Made by a program: the position numbers and the translations under genes
In this document: positions 18,097-26,793 of the stretch, piece by piece
Layout of the letters: every line of letters begins with the position of its first letter
How positions within the stretch are numbered: position 1 is the first letter of the stretch
Notes under the pieces: generated by a model
What the model saw: only the letters and a program-made list of their open reading frames with translations
The model's database searches: none
Told to the model about the DNA's origin: nothing
From: Streptomyces spinoverrucosus
GTDB taxonomy: Bacteria; Actinomycetota; Actinomycetes; Streptomycetales; Streptomycetaceae
Direction of reading: 5' to 3'
Assembly (NCBI RefSeq): GCF_006539505.1
Contig: NZ_BJND01000002.1
Location: 33,771-97,770 of the forward strand
Length of the DNA: 64,000 nt

Positions 18097-18129
18097 ACGC
18101 CCAGGGCGGAGACGATCCGCCCTGGGCGT
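18097..18129. terminator. Perfect terminator hairpin
   Basis: ACGCCCAGGGCGGA and TCCGCCCTGGGCGT form a 14-bp perfect stem around GACGA. It lies about 50 bases beyond the stop of the zinc protease on the minus strand and upstream of the tap promoter, so it insulates tap-tpg. Confidence 0.75.
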
Positions 18130-18180
18130 CAAAACAGTGCGCGCTCTACGGCTGGTTCCGCAGAACCCGCGTCAGGGATG

Positions 18181-18981
18181 TCACGGATAGATACGCGGCA
18201 GCAGCGCGAAGTCGTCCGCGTTCGGCACCGTGGTCGATGTCCGCGAGCTGTACATGCAGCTCGACGTGGAGGTGCCGTGGCCGAGCCCGAGCACGTGACC
18301 CGCCTCGTGGCAGGCGGTGTTGCGGCGCTGGGCGGCGGTACCGCCGTAGTAGTCGTTCAGCTGCATCGAGACGCTGCCGTCGATGAAGTACCGGTCGCCG
18401 TTGTACCGGTAGTACGTGACGCCGGTCCAGCCGGTGTTGCCGTAGTTGCTGCTGTAGGCGTGCACGCAGTGCCGTCCGCCGCCCGGGCAACCCGCCGTGT
18501 ACCACCGGTAGTAGGAGTCGATGCCCACCGACTCGTGCCACTTCGGGACCACGGCGGTCATCGGCCAGGCCGAGGAGGTGTGGTCGAGGAAGTACACCTG
18601 CGGGTCGGCGTAGCCGTTGTGCGCCCAGCGGACGGGCGAGCACTCCAGTGTGCGGGCCGAGCCGTACGAGCAGGGCAGCGCGAGTGTCGTCACGTCACCC
18701 GACGCGGGCGCCTGCACCCCCTGCAAGCCCCTCGCCTTGAGCTTCTTGACCAGGGCGGCGGCGGTGATCCCCGGCGCCGGACGGTACACCGCGACGGACG
18801 TGGTGCCGTCGGCGTGCTCCTCGACCGCGTAGACGTTGCCGGTCGCGTCGGCCTGGCCCGCTGCGGGTGCGGCCTTGGGGCTCGGTGTGGCGGCCTGGGC
18901 CGGTATCCCCAGGCTCACGGCGAGCACGGTGAGCACCGTCAGTACCCAGCCGTTGGTTCTGCCTTTCAACAGGCGCTTCAT
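18181..18981 (-). CDS. Secreted zinc metalloprotease (matrixin-like HExxHxxGxxH)
   Basis: The 266-residue product has a signal peptide (MKRLLKGRTNGW, then a Leu/Val/Thr-rich core ending in AQA). The zinc site is HEAGHVLGLGH with ligands His225, His229 and His235 and catalytic Glu226, followed by SSCMYSS, which provides the Met-turn of metzincins. A short N-terminal propeptide-like region precedes the catalytic domain, and several Cys pairs fit an exported enzyme. Substrates are unknown. The upstream in-frame extension to 19146 lacks the signal features, so the ATG at 18981 is preferred. Terminated by the hairpin at 18097-18129. Confidence 0.85.
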   Translation of the reverse strand: MKRLLKGRTNGWVLTVLTVLAVSLGIPAQAATPSPKAAPAAGQADATGNVYAVEEHADGTTSVAVYRPAPGITAAALVKKLKARGLQGVQAPASGDVTTLALPCSYGSARTLECSPVRWAHNGYADPQVYFLDHTSSAWPMTAVVPKWHESVGIDSYYRWYTAGCPGGGRHCVHAYSSNYGNTGWTGVTYYRYNGDRYFIDGSVSMQLNDYYGGTAAQRRNTACHEAGHVLGLGHGTSTSSCMYSSRTSTTVPNADDFALLPRIYP

Positions 18982-19272
18982 GGTGGAGTGTTCTCCCTTG
19001 CTCGGTGGTGGTCGTATGGCGCACTGAGCAGGGAAGGGAAAAGTGAGGTCTGCTGACAGGCGGCGCTCGCCGCCCAGAAGGATCTGTTCCGGCCCCCGAA
19101 TTTCCCCCGCCCCCGACCCGGCACGGTCAATGCCAGGCGTGTACACGACAAGCTAACGGCGTGTCGATGCCATGACAATACGCACGACCGCGCAACGCCT
19201 TGCGTTTTCCGAACGGTGCCGGGTGGGAACTCGTGCGCTCGTCCGGACCCGTACGGGACGCAGGAGGCCGAC

Positions 19273-20163
19273 GTGACCGACCCGCAGCACACCCGCCAGA
19301 ACCCGGTGACACAGCACCCGACGCCCGAGTTTCCGGCGCAGGACCAGCCGCACCCCGGCTGGACCGGTCCGATGGACCCACCGCCGGATCACGGTGAGGA
19401 GTCCTATCGCGGCGCCGGTCGGCTCACGGACCGCAAGATCGTCATCACGGGCGGGGACTCCGGCATCGGCCGCGCCGTGGCGCTCGCGTTCGCCCGTGAG
19501 GGCGCGGACGTGCTGTTCACCCACCTGCAGCAGGAGGAGAACGAAGCGCGCGAGACATCCCGGCTGGTGGAGGACGCAGGCCGCAAGGCGGTCGCGGTCT
19601 CCTGCGACATCCGCGAGGAGGAGAACTGCCGGGCGCTGATCGAGCGGGCGGTCGGCGAGTTCGGTCGTATCGACGTGCTGGTGAACAACGCCGCCTACCA
19701 GATGTCGCAGCCGGACGGTATCGAGGCGATCCCGACTGAGCAGTTCGACCGGGTGATGCGCACCAACCTCTACGGGATGTTCTGGCTGACGAAGTTCGCC
19801 CTGCCCCACATCCCGGAGGGCGGCAGCATCATCAACTCCACGTCGGTACAGGCGTACAAACCCAGCCCGCACCTGCTGGACTACGCGATGACCAAGGGCG
19901 CGATCGTGACCTTCACCCAGGGGCTGGCCCAGATGCTCGCCAAGCGGGGGATCCGCGTCAACGCGGTCGCGCCGGGGCCGGTGTGGACGCCGCTGATTCC
20001 GGCCACGCTGCCCGACACAGTGGAGTTCGGCAAGCAGAGCCCGCTGGGCCGGCCGGCACAGCCCGCCGAGCTGGCGCCCGCGTACGTCTACCTGGCCTCC
20101 CAGGAGGCGAGCTTCATCACGGCGGAGATCCTCAACGCGACCGGTGGCACGCCCCTGCCGTAG
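19273..20163 (+). CDS. SDR family oxidoreductase, general-stress type
   Basis: The 296-residue product starts at GTG after GGAGG. A 40-residue hydrophilic Pro-rich N-terminus precedes a short-chain dehydrogenase fold: TGGDSGIGRAV for NAD(P) binding, NNAAYQ, the catalytic Ser in INSTSVQAY and YAMTK with Tyr and Lys. Proteins with this long N-terminal tail, such as YghA/YhdF-like SDRs, are often general-stress proteins. A GTTT...GGGTGG sequence at 19204-19226 resembles a weak SigB-type promoter. The next genes (small acidic protein, DUF2267, sigma factor) fit a stress cluster. Substrate is unknown. Confidence 0.85.
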   Translation: MTDPQHTRQNPVTQHPTPEFPAQDQPHPGWTGPMDPPPDHGEESYRGAGRLTDRKIVITGGDSGIGRAVALAFAREGADVLFTHLQQEENEARETSRLVEDAGRKAVAVSCDIREEENCRALIERAVGEFGRIDVLVNNAAYQMSQPDGIEAIPTEQFDRVMRTNLYGMFWLTKFALPHIPEGGSIINSTSVQAYKPSPHLLDYAMTKGAIVTFTQGLAQMLAKRGIRVNAVAPGPVWTPLIPATLPDTVEFGKQSPLGRPAQPAELAPAYVYLASQEASFITAEILNATGGTPLP

Positions 20164-20190
20164 CACTGGACGAATCCCGGAGGCACAGCG

Positions 20191-20412
20191 ATGAGCGAGC
20201 AGACACCGTCCCAGGCCGAAGGCGAGCGGGACGACGACATGGGCATCGAGGCCCTGCTGCGCGACCCGGGCCGGCGTGCCGCCGACCCACCCCGGACCAC
20301 TCCTTCCCAGGCGGAGGGGGAACGCGACGACGAGGAAGAGGAGCGATCGCTGCCCGGCGAGAGGGGGCCGGAAGCCCGTTCCGGAGCCGAGAGTCAGCCC
20401 CGAGACCGGTGA
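20191..20412 (+). CDS. Small acidic hydrophilic protein with internal repeat
   Basis: The 73-residue protein has a GGAGG ribosome binding site. It contains the segment TPSQAEGERDD twice (about residues 5-15 and 37-47) and is almost devoid of hydrophobic residues, so it is probably disordered. It begins 27 bases after the SDR and is likely cotranscribed. I do not recognise a family. Small acidic proteins of this kind are common beside stress genes, but that is context only. Confidence 0.6.
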   Translation: MSEQTPSQAEGERDDDMGIEALLRDPGRRAADPPRTTPSQAEGERDDEEEERSLPGERGPEARSGAESQPRDR

Positions 20413-20460
20413 GGGGAGGGGTACGCCTCACCGGCAAGGGCACGGAAAGGAACCACGAAC

Positions 20461-20889
20461 ATGCGGCACGACGAAATGATCGGCAAAGTGCAGGCCCTGG
20501 CTCACCTCCCGGATCGTGGGTCCACCGAGCTCGCGACCCGGTCGGTGCTCCAGACGCTGGCGGAAAGGGTGCCGACCGGTCTCGCCGACCACATGGCCGC
20601 GCAGCTCCCCCGCGATCTGGCGGCCTGCATCCATGACGTGACCGACTCGGCGGCCTCGGAGGGACGGCCGAGCGGTGCGGGAGAGCGGTTCGACCTGACG
20701 GCTTTCGCCGGGCGGGTCGCCGTCCGGGCCGGTACCACGGAGGACAGGGCACTCCGGTACTGCGCCGCGGTGCTGGAGGTTCTCGACGCCGCGGTCTCGC
20801 CCGAGGAGATGCGGAAGCTGACCGACGCCCTGCCCACCGACATCCGCGAACTGCTGCCCACGGCACGGGCCGACGAGCCCGCGGAGTAG
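20461..20889 (+). CDS. DUF2267 domain protein
   Basis: The 142-residue all-helical protein matches the DUF2267 pattern: an N-terminal MIGKVQALAHL helix, an ATRSVLQTLAERVPTGLADHMAAQLP motif and a duplicated second half (RALRYCAAVLEVLDAAVSPEEMRKLTDALP). The biochemical function of the family is unknown; in actinobacteria its members often sit in stress-responsive clusters, as here between an SDR and a sigma factor. The ATG follows AAAGGA. No signal peptide or membrane segment is seen. Confidence 0.8.
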   Translation: MRHDEMIGKVQALAHLPDRGSTELATRSVLQTLAERVPTGLADHMAAQLPRDLAACIHDVTDSAASEGRPSGAGERFDLTAFAGRVAVRAGTTEDRALRYCAAVLEVLDAAVSPEEMRKLTDALPTDIRELLPTARADEPAE

Positions 20890-20905
20890 CGAGCACATGC
20901 GCGTG

Positions 20906-20930
20906 GGTTCGGTCACGACCCCTCGGGTAC
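20906..20930 (+). promoter_or_regulatory. Putative SigB-type promoter of the sigma factor gene
   Basis: GGTT at 20906-20909 and GGGTAC at 20925-20930 with a 15-base spacer fit the Streptomyces SigB-class consensus (GNNT, 14-16 bases, GGGTA). The -10 lies 53 bases before the ATG. Confidence 0.45.
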
Positions 20931-20982
20931 CCGAGGTGTCCGGGACGTACGTGCGAAGAATGCCAAGAACAGGAGCGCGACG

Positions 20983-21948
20983 ATGGCTCCCGCGACAAGC
21001 CGCCTCAGTGCTGTTCCCGAGCCCGATCAGGAACCGGATCTTCTGGGCCAGTATCTGCGGCAGATCGCGGCGACACCGCTGCTCGACGCGGCTGACGAGG
21101 TCCGGCTGGCGCAGCGCATCGAGGCCGGTGTGCGCGCCATGGAGGAGTTGGAGCAGGCCGCGAGCGGCGACCGCGACCTGACGCCTGAGCGGCGGCGCGA
21201 ATTGGAGGCTGCCATGCGCGACGGGCAGGCGGCCAAGGACCACATGGTCCGCGCCAACCTCCGCCTCGTGGTGTCGATGGCCAAGCGCCACGCCCATCGC
21301 GGGCTGCACCTGCTCGACGTCATCCAGGAGGGCAACCTCGGGCTGATCAGGGCCGTGGAGAAGTTCGACTACACCAAGGGTTTCAAGTTCTCCACCTATG
21401 CGACGTGGTGGATCCGCCAGGCCATCGAACGCGGCGTGGCGACGCACGCCCGTGCGGTACGGCTGCCGGTGCACGTCGTGGAGCAGCTGCAGAAGCTCGC
21501 CAAGGTCGAACGCACGCTGCGTCTGCGTCTCGACCGGGAGCCGACCGTCGAGGAGGTGGCCCGCGAGGGCGGTGTCGCCGAGGACAAGGTCACCTGGCTG
21601 CGCAGGGTCGGACGGCAGGTGGTCAGCCTGGACACCCCCGTGGACGAGACCGGCGAGACGGTCGTCGGGGACCTCATCGCCGACACCGAGGTGCTGCAGG
21701 CCCCGGAGGTTGCCGAGTTCCAGGCACTCGCCGAGGAACTCAGGGGCGCCATGGACACGCTGGCACCGCGCGAGGCGATGATCCTCAGCCTCCGGTACGG
21801 CATGCACGACGGACGGCCGCGCACCCTGCAGGAGGTCGCCAAGCACGTGGGTCTGACGCGCGAACGCGTCCGTCAACTGGAGAAGCAGTCGCTGGCGCAG
21901 CTGCGGGAGCAGGAGCCGGGCGAGCGGCTCCTGGAGTGGGCGACCTGA
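20983..21948 (+). CDS. RNA polymerase group 2 sigma factor (HrdD-like)
   Basis: The 321-residue protein has an EPDLLGQYLRQIAATPLLD region 1.2, a region 2 with NLRLVVSMAKRH, LLDVIQEGNLGLIRAVEKFDY and FSTYATWWIRQAI, region 3 and a region 4 ending in GLTRERVRQLEKQ. It lacks the long acidic N-terminus of HrdB and is close in size to HrdD (about 330), so it is a non-essential principal-like factor. It probably reads promoters similar to those of HrdB. A SigB-type promoter upstream would place it under stress control. The ATG follows AGGAG. Confidence 0.92.
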   Translation: MAPATSRLSAVPEPDQEPDLLGQYLRQIAATPLLDAADEVRLAQRIEAGVRAMEELEQAASGDRDLTPERRRELEAAMRDGQAAKDHMVRANLRLVVSMAKRHAHRGLHLLDVIQEGNLGLIRAVEKFDYTKGFKFSTYATWWIRQAIERGVATHARAVRLPVHVVEQLQKLAKVERTLRLRLDREPTVEEVAREGGVAEDKVTWLRRVGRQVVSLDTPVDETGETVVGDLIADTEVLQAPEVAEFQALAEELRGAMDTLAPREAMILSLRYGMHDGRPRTLQEVAKHVGLTRERVRQLEKQSLAQLREQEPGERLLEWAT

Positions 21949-22020
21949 CGACCCAGGCCTGAGGTACGGAGCGCGGCCGCTGGGTACTCGCTGTGGATCG
22001 AGGCACAGCGGAGGTGGACC

Positions 22021-23445
22021 GTGCGTCAGCGCCTGCGGACAGCCCGTTGTCTGTGCGACTTCGATTCCTCGGTGGCAGCGGTGCGGGCGGTGGGCCGGTT
22101 TCTTCGCGGCAAGGACTTCAAGGGGCTGGGCATCGCTCCGGGATCCGCGTGGGCGGCCGACCTGATCGCCCATCTGCCCTCCCCGGCGCGACGACGACTG
22201 TTCATGCTCGGCGCCCACCTGCAGGGCGCACCGCTCACGCAGGTCCGCCGAGTGGGCGGCGAGGATCTGGCGGCCTGGACCACCGACCAGTACGGCCCCG
22301 GCCCGTACCCCGCGACCTTCATCGGGTCCGGCAGCGGGGCCGCCGTCCACCTCGCCGCCGCCCTGCACGCTCCCGTTCTGCCCCAGACGTACCTCGTGCC
22401 CGTGCGGGCCCGACTCGACCCCGACCAGCCGCGCGCGGCCATGACAGCGGGCCTGCAGTTCGGCCGGCAGATGGTGGCGGCCAATCCCGACCTCGCCCTG
22501 TGCCATATGCACGACCCGGTCCAGGACCGGGCGATGCTCGTGCGCTTCATGTACTTCCGGTTCAAGCGGCTCCGGCTGGGCGCGGTGCTGGAACGATTCC
22601 TGGAGCAGCGGCTCGCTCCGGGCGCGACCATCTTCATCGTCGACTGCACCCTCACCTGGCCCATGGCGGTACTGGGTGACCGGCACCGCTTCCAGTTCGG
22701 CGCCCTCGGCGGCATGCCGCCCGACGAGTACGCCGGCGGCAGCGACCGCGTCGCCCGGCACCTCGCCGAGCAGAAGTCCGCCGTCCGCCAGTGGGACGCC
22801 CCGCCACCGGACGAGCGGTATCCGGAAGCGGAATGGGGGTACGACGACAGCCTCACGGCCGACATCACGGCGCTGGCGGCACGCTGCGGCTACCGGGTGC
22901 GCCGCATCACCATCGGCGAACCGGAGCACCTCAGCCCGCTCGTCGCCGACCTGTACCGCTGGTGGTACCGCCGACGGGGCCTGCCGGGGGACCGGCTGCT
23001 CGTCGAGACGTACAACCAGTGGGAGCCGTACTGGGCGCTGCGGCTGGGCGCCGTCCCGTTCTGGCTGCAGTTCACCGCCGAGTCCTCACTGCACCTGCTC
23101 GAACGCTGGCTGGAGCAGAACAAGGACCCCTACCGGCACATCCACGTGAATCTCTTCTCCAACGGTCTGCGCTCGGTCGGTCAGGTCCCGGCCGGGCAAT
23201 GGCGCGAGCTCGCCCGGCGGTATGCCGGCGCGCAGGGCGGGCTGCTCGGAGTGGACGAGCGGGCCTTTCCCGAGGACATCGGCAGCACGTTGCGCTATCA
23301 GCCCGCCCTGGCGTCCCTGCCCGAACGCCATCCGCTGCCGCCCCCGCTGGGCCTGGCGGAGCTGGACGAGTTCCTCGCCGAGCAGCGGCACACGGACGCC
23401 TGCCGACTGGTGGGGATCGAAACCGTCGGTACGGCCGCGAGCTGA
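22021..23445 (+). CDS. Uncharacterised 474-residue protein
   Basis: I do not recognise a family. The frame has strong Streptomyces codon bias and a GTG start with GGAGGT five bases upstream. Residues around 100-130 contain GPYPATFIGSGSGAAVHLAAALHAP; the GSGSGA turn after a hydrophobic strand resembles a nucleophile elbow. The second half is rich in aromatic residues (RWWYRRRGLPGD, YNQWEPYWALRLGAVPFWLQF, RWLEQNKDPYRHIHVNLFSNG). No signal peptide or clear membrane span is present, so it is probably cytoplasmic. It follows the sigma factor by 72 bases in the same direction. Its gene neighbours suggest a stress role only indirectly. Confidence 0.6.
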   Translation: MRQRLRTARCLCDFDSSVAAVRAVGRFLRGKDFKGLGIAPGSAWAADLIAHLPSPARRRLFMLGAHLQGAPLTQVRRVGGEDLAAWTTDQYGPGPYPATFIGSGSGAAVHLAAALHAPVLPQTYLVPVRARLDPDQPRAAMTAGLQFGRQMVAANPDLALCHMHDPVQDRAMLVRFMYFRFKRLRLGAVLERFLEQRLAPGATIFIVDCTLTWPMAVLGDRHRFQFGALGGMPPDEYAGGSDRVARHLAEQKSAVRQWDAPPPDERYPEAEWGYDDSLTADITALAARCGYRVRRITIGEPEHLSPLVADLYRWWYRRRGLPGDRLLVETYNQWEPYWALRLGAVPFWLQFTAESSLHLLERWLEQNKDPYRHIHVNLFSNGLRSVGQVPAGQWRELARRYAGAQGGLLGVDERAFPEDIGSTLRYQPALASLPERHPLPPPLGLAELDEFLAEQRHTDACRLVGIETVGTAAS

Positions 23446-23735
23446 AAGGTCCGCTCAGGGCGTCTCTTGCGAACCTGCCCCGGGGCAGCAGCGTCGTGAC
23501 CTCCTCCGCCCAGGCTCGCAGCACGAGGGGATCACGGCTGCCGCGCACGCCGCTCCCGCGTGCGTCGCGCAGGGGTGGAGTCCGCGACCAACGGCGCCGG
23601 GCCCCGGCCGGTGGCCCGCAGCCAGTCGGCCAGCGCCAGTGACAGCCCGTGCACATCCAGCGGCCCGGGCGGGCCCGGCGTACGCCCGAAGCCGGGCAGG
23701 TCCACCGCCACGGCACACCACCTGGCGTCAACTCG
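23446..23735 (-). pseudogene. Remnant of an alpha/beta hydrolase gene
   Basis: On the minus strand one frame encodes CAVAVDLPGFGRTPGPPGP followed by SLALADWLRATGRGPAPLV, a typical alpha/beta-hydrolase core before the nucleophile elbow. The continuation switches frame to RDPLVLRAWAEEVTTLLPRGR, which resembles the late part of the same kind of enzyme. The N-terminus, the nucleophile Ser region and the end are missing, so this is a decayed fragment with an internal deletion and a frameshift. It lies downstream of the SDR at 23752. Confidence 0.6.
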
Positions 23736-23751
23736 TGTGCGTGCCAGTCCC

Positions 23752-24735
23752 TCACCGGGAGGCGGCTCGGCGGCAGGTGCCCACGGCCACGCCCACGCCG
23801 ACGACGGTGGCCGCGAGGGCCAGGCGGCGGACCGCGGTCCTGCGCCGCCCGCCCCAGCCGCCGCCGACCGAGCCGGTCCCGGGCGCCGGTACGTGCAGGT
23901 TGCCGTGCGTCGCCGGGGCCGGGTCCTCGGTGAGGTGAGCCCGGTCCACCTGGCGCGCCGCCGCCCGCTCCATCCACCCGGGAGCCGTCCGCGACTGCAA
24001 CGCGATGGCCCGCCCCATCGGGCCGACCACCACCTCACGCCGTGGTACGCGGACGACGTCCACGATGGCGTGGGCGACCCGCTCGGCGCTGTACACCGGC
24101 GGCATGGCCACGACCTTGCGGCCCGTGTAGTTGGCCGCGTGCTGGAACAGCGGGGTGTCGATGCTGGCCGGCAGCACCGTGCACACGTGGATCCTCCCGG
24201 CCTCGCCCGCGATCCGCAGCTCCTGCCGCAGGCTCGCGCCGAGCGCCCGGACGGCGTGCTTCGACATGACGTACGCGTGGGTGTACGGCTGACTGACCAG
24301 CCCGGCCACGGACGAGACGTCGACGAGGGTGCCGCTGCCCTGCTTCCGCATGGTGCGCAGCGCTGCCCGCGCCCCGTGCACGTATCCCATGACATTGACG
24401 TCGATGACCTTGCGGAAGTCCTCCAGCGGCACCTCCTCGAACGGCCCGAACACGCTGACGGCCGCCGCGTTGACCCACACGTCGATCCGCCCGAACCGCT
24501 CGACCGCGCGCCGGGCGAGAGCGTCGACCGCCGCGACGTCCGTGACATCGGTCGGAACGACCAGCGTCTGGGCGCCCCGGTGCCGCTCGCACTCCCGTGC
24601 GGCCGCCTTCAGGGCCTCCTCGCCCCGGGCGGCCAGCACCACGGCACAGCCCTTACGGGCGAACGCTTCGGCCGTCGCCCTTCCGATACCGCTCGACGCC
24701 CCCGTGACCACCACTACCGCATCGCGCACGCGCAT
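23752..24735 (-). CDS. SDR family oxidoreductase with C-terminal membrane anchor
   Basis: The 327-residue product starts at ATG after a strong GGAGG. It has TGASSGIGRATAEAF (cofactor binding), NAAAVSVFG, Ser in VDVSSVAG and the catalytic YVMSKHA. After the catalytic domain an Arg-rich stretch is followed by a hydrophobic tail (RLALAATVVGVGVAVG) that may anchor it in the membrane. Such tailed SDRs are frequent in actinobacteria; substrates are unknown. It appears to share a transcript with the dienelactone hydrolase gene, whose stop lies 34 bases upstream of this start. Confidence 0.85.
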   Translation of the reverse strand: MRVRDAVVVVTGASSGIGRATAEAFARKGCAVVLAARGEEALKAAARECERHRGAQTLVVPTDVTDVAAVDALARRAVERFGRIDVWVNAAAVSVFGPFEEVPLEDFRKVIDVNVMGYVHGARAALRTMRKQGSGTLVDVSSVAGLVSQPYTHAYVMSKHAVRALGASLRQELRIAGEAGRIHVCTVLPASIDTPLFQHAANYTGRKVVAMPPVYSAERVAHAIVDVVRVPRREVVVGPMGRAIALQSRTAPGWMERAAARQVDRAHLTEDPAPATHGNLHVPAPGTGSVGGGWGGRRRTAVRRLALAATVVGVGVAVGTCRRAASR

Positions 24736-24769
24736 CCTGCCGCCTCCTCGGGAATGACCGGGCCGGAGT

Positions 24770-25441
24770 TCATTCGCCCTGCTCCGACCCCCTCTCAGCA
24801 CGTAGACGCTCGTCGCACCACCGCCGGGCGGCGTCGGCGACGTCCTCAAGCGCCCCGGGCTCTTCGAACAGGTGGGTGGCGCCCGGCACGACGTGCAGTG
24901 AGTGCGGGGCGTTGAGTCGTCGGGCCGCCTCCTCGTTGAGCCGCAGCACCTCCCGATCCTCGCCCCCGACGATCAACAGCACCGGCGCCCGTACGGCGTC
25001 CAGGGCGTCGTCGGCCAGGTCGGGCCGTCCGCCCCGTGACACGACGGTCAGCACACGCTCCGGGCGTTCACCGGCGGCGACCAGGGCCGCGGCGGCACCC
25101 GTGCTGGCGCCGAAGACGACGATCGGGAGGCCTCGGGTGTCGGGCTGCGCATTCAGCCAGTCGATCGCGGCGACCAGACGGCGGCCCAGGAACGGAATGT
25201 CGAAGCGGTGCTCGCCCGTCAGCGCGTCATGCCGTTCTTCCCGCTCGCTGAGCAGGTCCATCAGCAAGGTGCCCATTCCGGCGGTGCGCAGCTCGGCGGC
25301 GACCATCCGGTTGCGCGGGCTGTGCCGGGAACTGCCGCTGCCGTGTGCGAACAACACCACCGCCCGCGCGGGCGTCGGCACGACGAGATCGCCCGGGAGC
25401 ATCGCGTCGTCGGTGGGTACCAGAACCATCTCGGAAATCAT
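24770..25441 (-). CDS. Dienelactone hydrolase-family alpha/beta hydrolase
   Basis: The 223-residue product has a FAHGSGSSRHSPRN oxyanion strand, a nucleophile elbow GASTGAAAAL, an acid in GGEDREV and a His in GATHLFEEPG. This arrangement matches small cytoplasmic hydrolases of the DLH group often paired with phosphoribosyltransferases or SDR genes in Streptomyces. Substrate is unknown. The ATG at 25441 follows GGGGAAGAAG; the longer start at 25492 is less likely. It is the promoter-proximal gene of the pair with the SDR at 23752. Confidence 0.82.
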   Translation of the reverse strand: MISEMVLVPTDDAMLPGDLVVPTPARAVVLFAHGSGSSRHSPRNRMVAAELRTAGMGTLLMDLLSEREERHDALTGEHRFDIPFLGRRLVAAIDWLNAQPDTRGLPIVVFGASTGAAAALVAAGERPERVLTVVSRGGRPDLADDALDAVRAPVLLIVGGEDREVLRLNEEAARRLNAPHSLHVVPGATHLFEEPGALEDVADAARRWCDERLRAERGSEQGE

Positions 25442-25644
25442 CGACACCAACTTCTTCCCCGGCCCGTCGGCCTTGCGAATCGATGGATCCACTTCTCCCC
25501 GACCGCGTACCCGCCTCGCCGCACGACGATCGCCACCTGCGCAACCGTCGTCTCTCGGAGATCCGGACGGCTACTTCCGTCCACTTTGGGTAACATGATG
25601 AACATATTGAGTTACTACCACCCTGTGATCGAAAGCGGTTGAGC

Positions 25645-26793
25645 ATGGCGGTAGCGCAGAGGACCGGCATATCAGCGGCGGCGGGGGACGCCAACGCCGC
25701 GGCGGACGAACCGCTCGTCTCGCCGGTGAATTCACACAACGAGTGGGATCCGCTGGAGGAAATCATCGTCGGGCGTCTCGAAGGCGCGACGATCCCTTCC
25801 GGACATCCGGTCGTGACCTGCAACATCCCGCCGTGGGCAGCGCGATTGCAGAAGCTCGCCGCCGGTTTCAAATATCCGGACATCCTGATCGAGCGGGCGC
25901 AGCAGGAACTCGACGAGTTCATCACCCTGCTGGAGTCGCTCGACATCACCGTCAGGCGCCCGGACGCGGTCGACCACAAACGACGCTACGGCACCCCCGA
26001 CTGGTCGTCGCGCGGTTTCTGCAACACCTGTCCGCGCGACAGCATGCTGGTGATCGGCGACGAGATCATCGAAACGCCGATGGCCTGGCCGTGCCGGTAT
26101 TTCGAGACCCACTCCTATCGCCCGATCCTCAAGGACTACTTCCGGCGCGGTGCGCGCTGGACGGCGGCGCCGAAGCCGCAGCTCACCGACGAGCTGTTCG
26201 AGCCGGATTTCCGTATCCCCGACTCGGACGAACCCATGCGCTACATCCTCACCGAGTTCGAGCCCGTGTTCGACGCGGCGGATTTCATACGCGCGGGACG
26301 AGACCTGTTCGTCACGCGGAGCAATGTCACCAACCGGATGGGCATCGACTGGTTGCGCCGCCATCTCGGGCCCGGCTATCGCATCCACGAGATCGAGAGC
26401 CGCTGCCGTACGCCCATGCACATCGACACGACCTTCGTCCTGCTCGCACCCGGCAAGGCACTGGTCAATCCCGAATACATCGACGTCGACCGGCTGCCCG
26501 ACGTCCTGAGCTCGTGGGAGATCCTGGTCGCCCCCGAGCCCAGGCCCATCGACGAGCGCCTGCTCAAAATCACGTCGATGTGCGGCAAATGGCTCAGTAT
26601 GAACGTGCTGATGGTCGACGAGAAGCGGGTCATCGCCGAGCGGCATCACACCGACATGCTGCGCGCGCTCGAGACCTTGGGCTTCGAGCCGATCCCCTGC
26701 GACCTGCTGCACTACGCACCGTTCGGCGGCTCATTCCACTGCGCGACACTCGACGTCCGGCGTCGCGGCACGCTCGAATCGTATTTCCCCTGA
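25645..26793 (+). CDS. Amidinotransferase (glycine / inosamine-phosphate type)
   Basis: The 382-residue protein belongs to the family of L-arginine:glycine amidinotransferase and StrB: HNEWDPLEEIIVGR near the start, CNTCPRDSMLVIGD, FDAADFIRAGRDLFVTRSN, HIDTTF and GGSFHCATLDVRR with the nucleophilic Cys366. These enzymes move the amidino group of arginine to an amine, giving guanidinoacetate or a guanidino-cyclitol. No creatine, cyclitol or antibiotic genes are adjacent, so the acceptor is open. Codon use is somewhat less GC-biased than its neighbours and the promoter region is AT-rich, hinting at transfer. The ATG is preferred over a TTG two codons upstream. Confidence 0.85.
   Translation: MAVAQRTGISAAAGDANAAADEPLVSPVNSHNEWDPLEEIIVGRLEGATIPSGHPVVTCNIPPWAARLQKLAAGFKYPDILIERAQQELDEFITLLESLDITVRRPDAVDHKRRYGTPDWSSRGFCNTCPRDSMLVIGDEIIETPMAWPCRYFETHSYRPILKDYFRRGARWTAAPKPQLTDELFEPDFRIPDSDEPMRYILTEFEPVFDAADFIRAGRDLFVTRSNVTNRMGIDWLRRHLGPGYRIHEIESRCRTPMHIDTTFVLLAPGKALVNPEYIDVDRLPDVLSSWEILVAPEPRPIDERLLKITSMCGKWLSMNVLMVDEKRVIAERHHTDMLRALETLGFEPIPCDLLHYAPFGGSFHCATLDVRRRGTLESYFP

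Noticed and set aside
19153..20166. Long minus-strand frame opposite the SDR gene
   Set aside because: The SDR on the plus strand has a strong ribosome binding site and all catalytic motifs; the opposite frame has no recognisable domain.
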